Part shown: positions 15,689-18,151 of the stretch, piece by piece | Layout of the letters: each line of letters opens with the position of its first letter | Position numbering within the stretch: position 1 is the stretch's first letter | Source: Burkholderiales bacterium | Lineage (GTDB): Bacteria; Pseudomonadota; Gammaproteobacteria; Burkholderiales; Burkholderiaceae_C | Direction of reading: 5' to 3' | DNA length: 18,151 nt | Assembly (NCBI GenBank): GCA_011391855.1 | Contig: JAABPT010000297.1 | Span: 1 to 18,151, forward strand | The notes under the pieces: model-generated | The model's database searches: none | The model's input: the letters and a program-made list of their open reading frames with translations, nothing else | What the model was told of the DNA's origin: nothing | Position numbers and translations under genes: made by a program

Positions 15689-16726
15689 TTACCCCAGGCT
15701 GCGCACGATGTGCGGCCCCAGCCAGTTGGCCACGCCCAGCGGCAGGCGGCGCCAAGTCTCGATCATCAGCTTGTACTTGGCATTGGCAGGGTTGTTCTGG
15801 GGCACGGCGTCACGCTTGTAGAGCTGGTATTCGTAGTGCAGCGGCGTGGGCTCGAAGCCCCAGTTCTTCTTGAACGCATACGGGCCCGTGCCCTGCTTGC
15901 TGCGACCGTAGTCGAACAGCTTCAGGCCGCGGGCACCGCTGCGCCGCATCAACTCCCAGTATTTGAAATCGTTGGCGGCCAGATCGCGCGCCGCCTCGTC
16001 GTCGCCGGCGTAGTAGGGCAGCACTTCGTCACGGAAGTAAAAACTCAATACGCTGGAAAGCGGCCGGCCCTCGGCGCTGCTCACGGTGAGCACCTCACAG
16101 TCGGGCCCGAATTCGCGTTGCAGCTCGGCGAAATAGCGCCGCGGCAGCGCCGGCGTGCCGTGGCGGTGCACGTTGTCGGCGTAGAGGCGGAAGAAGCGGT
16201 CTTCGCTGGCGTCGACGGCGCTGGCGAGGCCGTTCTTGATGCCCTTGCGCACCATCGCGCGCTGCTTGCGCGGGATGGCCAGCATGTTGGCTTCCTCTTC
16301 GGGCAGGATGGCCTTGCGGAAGGTGACGTAGAGATCCTGCACGGGCCAGTCGGCATGGCGGCGTTCGCGGTGGCGCAGTTCCAGGTGCTGCACGCCCAGT
16401 TGCTGCGCCAGGCGCTGGGCTTCGCCTTCCAGCGCCGTGGCACTGGCTTCGTCGCTGGCGGCCACGCCGCCGTAGACGGCGAACGGCAGGCTGGTCAGCG
16501 CGTTGCCGAACAGCACGCTCTTCACATGCGCCAGCGGCAGCACGCCGGTGATGCGGTTGTCGGAAACGGCGCACAGGTAATGCGTGCGGTGACCGAACAC
16601 CTGCTCCAGCAGGCGCTGCCAGCCAGCGCGGTGGAAAAAGGTGGCCTGCGGGCAGGCCATGACGAAGGCGTCCCAGGCGCCGGCGTGGCCCGTATCGCCC
16701 GGGGCCAGGCGTTCTATGGTGGGCAT
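15689..16726 (-). CDS. XrtA/PEP-CTERM-associated FemAB-like protein (TIGR03019-like)
   Basis: This 345-residue protein of the FemAB/GNAT-like acyltransferase superfamily has two halves, matching a tandem GNAT fold. ACPQATFFHRAGWQRLLEQV (24-43) is the usual N-terminal motif, AIPRKQRAMVRKGIKNGL lies mid-chain, and LKLFDYGRSKQGTGPYAFKK marks the C-terminal half. FemAB relatives use aminoacyl-tRNA to attach amino acids to cell wall precursors; in XrtA loci an aminoacyl or acyl addition to the polysaccharide is suspected but unproven. The ATG at 16724-16726 has no clear ribosome site, but the polysaccharide deacetylase stop is just 13 nt upstream, so coupling is likely. The alternative longer start lacks family similarity. 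Confidence 0.92.
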   Translation of the reverse strand: MPTIERLAPGDTGHAGAWDAFVMACPQATFFHRAGWQRLLEQVFGHRTHYLCAVSDNRITGVLPLAHVKSVLFGNALTSLPFAVYGGVAASDEASATALEGEAQRLAQQLGVQHLELRHRERRHADWPVQDLYVTFRKAILPEEEANMLAIPRKQRAMVRKGIKNGLASAVDASEDRFFRLYADNVHRHGTPALPRRYFAELQREFGPDCEVLTVSSAEGRPLSSVLSFYFRDEVLPYYAGDDEAARDLAANDFKYWELMRRSGARGLKLFDYGRSKQGTGPYAFKKNWGFEPTPLHYEYQLYKRDAVPQNNPANAKYKLMIETWRRLPLGVANWLGPHIVRSLG

Positions 16727-16739
16727 GGTGGCGGCCGGT

Positions 16740-17606
16740 TCAGGCCGCGGCGTACGCCGAGACCTCGACGCGCCGCAGGTAGATGTCGTCCATGCGCCCC
16801 CAGCGGAAGTCGCGCAGCAGCGCACCCAGCCGGCGCTCCATGCGCGGGATGTTCACGTAGTGGCGAAAGCGCGTCTTGGCGCCGATGCCGGGAATGCGCG
16901 GCTGCCCGGTGTCGATCTCCCAGGGGTGGAAATAGAACACGGCGGCCTCGCGGTCCTGGCGGTTCACACGGCCGATCATCCAGCGCGAAAGCGCATACGG
17001 CAGCAGCCGGAAATAGCCGCCGCCGCTGGAAGGCAGGTTGCGGTTGAGCACGCGCAAGGTGGTCACCGGCACCTCCAGCATGCCGTTGCCCAGGCGGTAG
17101 GCAAAACGCGGCGCGTCGGGCATGCCGTAATGGTCGTGCTGGATGGGATAAATACTGCTGCTGTAGCGGTGGCCGGCACGCGCCAGCACGTCGAAGGCCC
17201 ACAGGTTGCCGGTGCCGATGGAAAAGCTGGGTGCGCGGTAGCCGTGAACGGCGCGGCCCGACTGGTCTTCCAACAGCATCTTGGCGCGCGACACGTCCTG
17301 CCAGAGTTCGGCCTGGCTCAGGTCGCTGGCGCGCTGGTGGCCGTGGCCGTGGCTGGCCACTTCATGGCCGCCGGCCACGATGCGGCGCACCAGTTGCGGG
17401 TAACGCTCGGCGATCCAACCCAGGGTGAAGAAGGTGGCTCGCGTGTCGCGTTCGGCCAGCAGCGCCAGGATGCGGTCCACGTTCGCCTCGACCCGGCATT
17501 CGCGCGCGTCCCAATCTTCGCGGCGGATATGCGGTGCGAAGGCCGAGACCTGGAAATAGTCTTCCACGTCGATGGTCAGGGCGTTGGTGATGGCGGGGGC
17601 CAGCAT
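16740..17606 (-). CDS. Polysaccharide deacetylase, XrtA/PEP-CTERM locus type (TIGR03006-like)
   Basis: This 288-residue NodB-fold carbohydrate esterase 4 protein begins MLAPAITNALTIDVEDYFQV, as in the PEP-CTERM-locus deacetylase subfamily. Metal-site residues are visible: D13 and/or D16 in TIDVEDYF, H86 and H90 in SHGHGHQ. RAPSFSI (124-130) and YFHPWEID (225-232, H227) are the later catalytic motifs. It would remove N-acetyl groups from the amino sugars of the exopolysaccharide. No signal peptide is visible, which is usual in this subfamily, so the site of action is unclear. The ATG at 17604-17606 is 26 nt downstream of the wecB stop. Deacetylation by this gene and O-acetylation by the MBOAT/SGNH pair would together set the acetyl pattern. 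Confidence 0.94.
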   Translation of the reverse strand: MLAPAITNALTIDVEDYFQVSAFAPHIRREDWDARECRVEANVDRILALLAERDTRATFFTLGWIAERYPQLVRRIVAGGHEVASHGHGHQRASDLSQAELWQDVSRAKMLLEDQSGRAVHGYRAPSFSIGTGNLWAFDVLARAGHRYSSSIYPIQHDHYGMPDAPRFAYRLGNGMLEVPVTTLRVLNRNLPSSGGGYFRLLPYALSRWMIGRVNRQDREAAVFYFHPWEIDTGQPRIPGIGAKTRFRHYVNIPRMERRLGALLRDFRWGRMDDIYLRRVEVSAYAAA

Positions 17607-17632
17607 CTCGGGGTTCTCTGCTCTCTGTCTTT

Positions 17633-18151
17633 CTATTTGGCGCCTGCGGCCAGCCACTGCCATAGGTCGGCGGCGATGCGCTCGGCGGCGCGGCCGTCCC
17701 ACCCTTCGGGCACGCGGCCGCGCTTGCCGCGGCCGGCCAGGATCTCGGCCACGCCGCTGCGTATGGCCTGCACGTCACGGCCGACCATGGTGTTGGTGCC
17801 CTGCTCCACGGTGATGGGGCGTTCGGTGTTCTCGCGCAGCGTCAGGCAGGGCACGCCCAGGGCGGTGGTTTCTTCCTGCAGGCCGCCGGAGTCGGTGAGC
17901 ACGAGCGTGGCGCCGTTCATCAGACCCACCATTTCCAGGTAGCCTTGCGGCGGCAACACGGCCACGCATTCTGGCCGCAGCAGGTGGCTCAGGCCAAAGC
18001 GTTCGATGTTGCTGCGCGTGCGCGGGTGCATGGCAAAGATCAGCGGAAGCTGCGCGGCCACCTCGGCCAGGACCTCCAGCAAGGGCCGCAGCGCGGCCGC
18101 GTCGTCTACGTTGGAAGGCCGGTGCAGCGTGACGACGCCATAGCCTTTGGG
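17633..18151 (-). CDS. wecB: UDP-N-acetylglucosamine 2-epimerase (non-hydrolysing), C-terminal part
   Basis: The last 172 residues of the gene are in the window; the 5' part lies beyond base 18151. The translation enters at PKGYGVVTLHRPSNVDD, the conserved TLHRxxNVD segment of WecB-type epimerases (TIGR00236). It continues with FAMHPRTRSNIERFGL, LTDSGGLQEETTALGVPCLT and LRENTERPITVEQGTN; this last group contacts the UDP-sugar. The enzyme interconverts UDP-GlcNAc and UDP-ManNAc, supplying an amino sugar to the polysaccharide. It is the most upstream gene of the operon seen here; the polysaccharide deacetylase follows after 26 nt. Confidence 0.95.
   Translation of the reverse strand, partial: PKGYGVVTLHRPSNVDDAAALRPLLEVLAEVAAQLPLIFAMHPRTRSNIERFGLSHLLRPECVAVLPPQGYLEMVGLMNGATLVLTDSGGLQEETTALGVPCLTLRENTERPITVEQGTNTMVGRDVQAIRSGVAEILAGRGKRGRVPEGWDGRAAERIAADLWQWLAAGAK

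Noticed and set aside
16724..16735. Exact vertebrate-type Kozak string GCCGCCACCATG at the FemAB start
   Set aside because: It is a coincidence in GC-rich DNA; a bacterial ribosome does not use it and the surrounding operon is clearly bacterial.

Overview
The window is GC-rich, densely coded DNA. Its gene content (exosortase A, its two numbered sugar transferases, and the associated amidotransferase, FemAB protein and deacetylase) points to a Gram-negative betaproteobacterium, most likely Burkholderiales. That placement rests on gene families and base composition, not on a search. The backbone is an exosortase A (XrtA/EpsH, PEP-CTERM) type exopolysaccharide locus read right to left on the minus strand.

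Right part (18151 to about 7720), one probable operon on the minus strand: wecB (cut by the window edge), polysaccharide deacetylase, FemAB-like protein, glycosyltransferase stp1, xrtA fused to EpsI, a TviB-type UDP-HexNAc dehydrogenase, an O-acetylation pair (MBOAT membrane acyltransferase plus SGNH protein) and glycosyltransferase stp2. Gaps are 1-46 nt or 4-nt stop/start overlaps, except for 98 nt between tviB and the MBOAT gene, which holds a 48-bp palindrome. The left end (1-2043) carries the last two members of the same locus: the XrtA-associated asparagine-synthase-like amidotransferase and the first codons of the third XrtA-associated glycosyltransferase.

Middle part (about 2185 to 7734), an accessory island splitting the polysaccharide locus: an intact IS4-family insertion sequence, a VapB/VapC-like pair, a beta-CASP metallo-beta-lactamase-fold RNase, a minimal nucleotidyltransferase/HEPN pair, and a ribbon-helix-helix-like/PIN pair. 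Copies of one palindromic repeat, with ends GGGGTCAGGTCTT / AAGACCTGACCCC, sit at the boundaries of these cassettes. The IS landed inside one copy and made a 10-bp target duplication; removing it restores a 48-bp palindrome equal in length to the two intact copies. Another copy supplies the last four residues and stop codon of stp2.

How the genes fit together: WecB and the TviB-like dehydrogenase make amino-sugar and uronic-acid nucleotide precursors, and the three glycosyltransferases build the chain. The amidotransferase, deacetylase, FemAB-like protein and MBOAT/SGNH pair probably decorate it. XrtA sorts PEP-CTERM proteins whose export is linked to such polysaccharides. The island genes look like selfish or defence-type modules (two PIN proteins, one HEPN protein, one beta-CASP nuclease) and have no evident role in polysaccharide synthesis.
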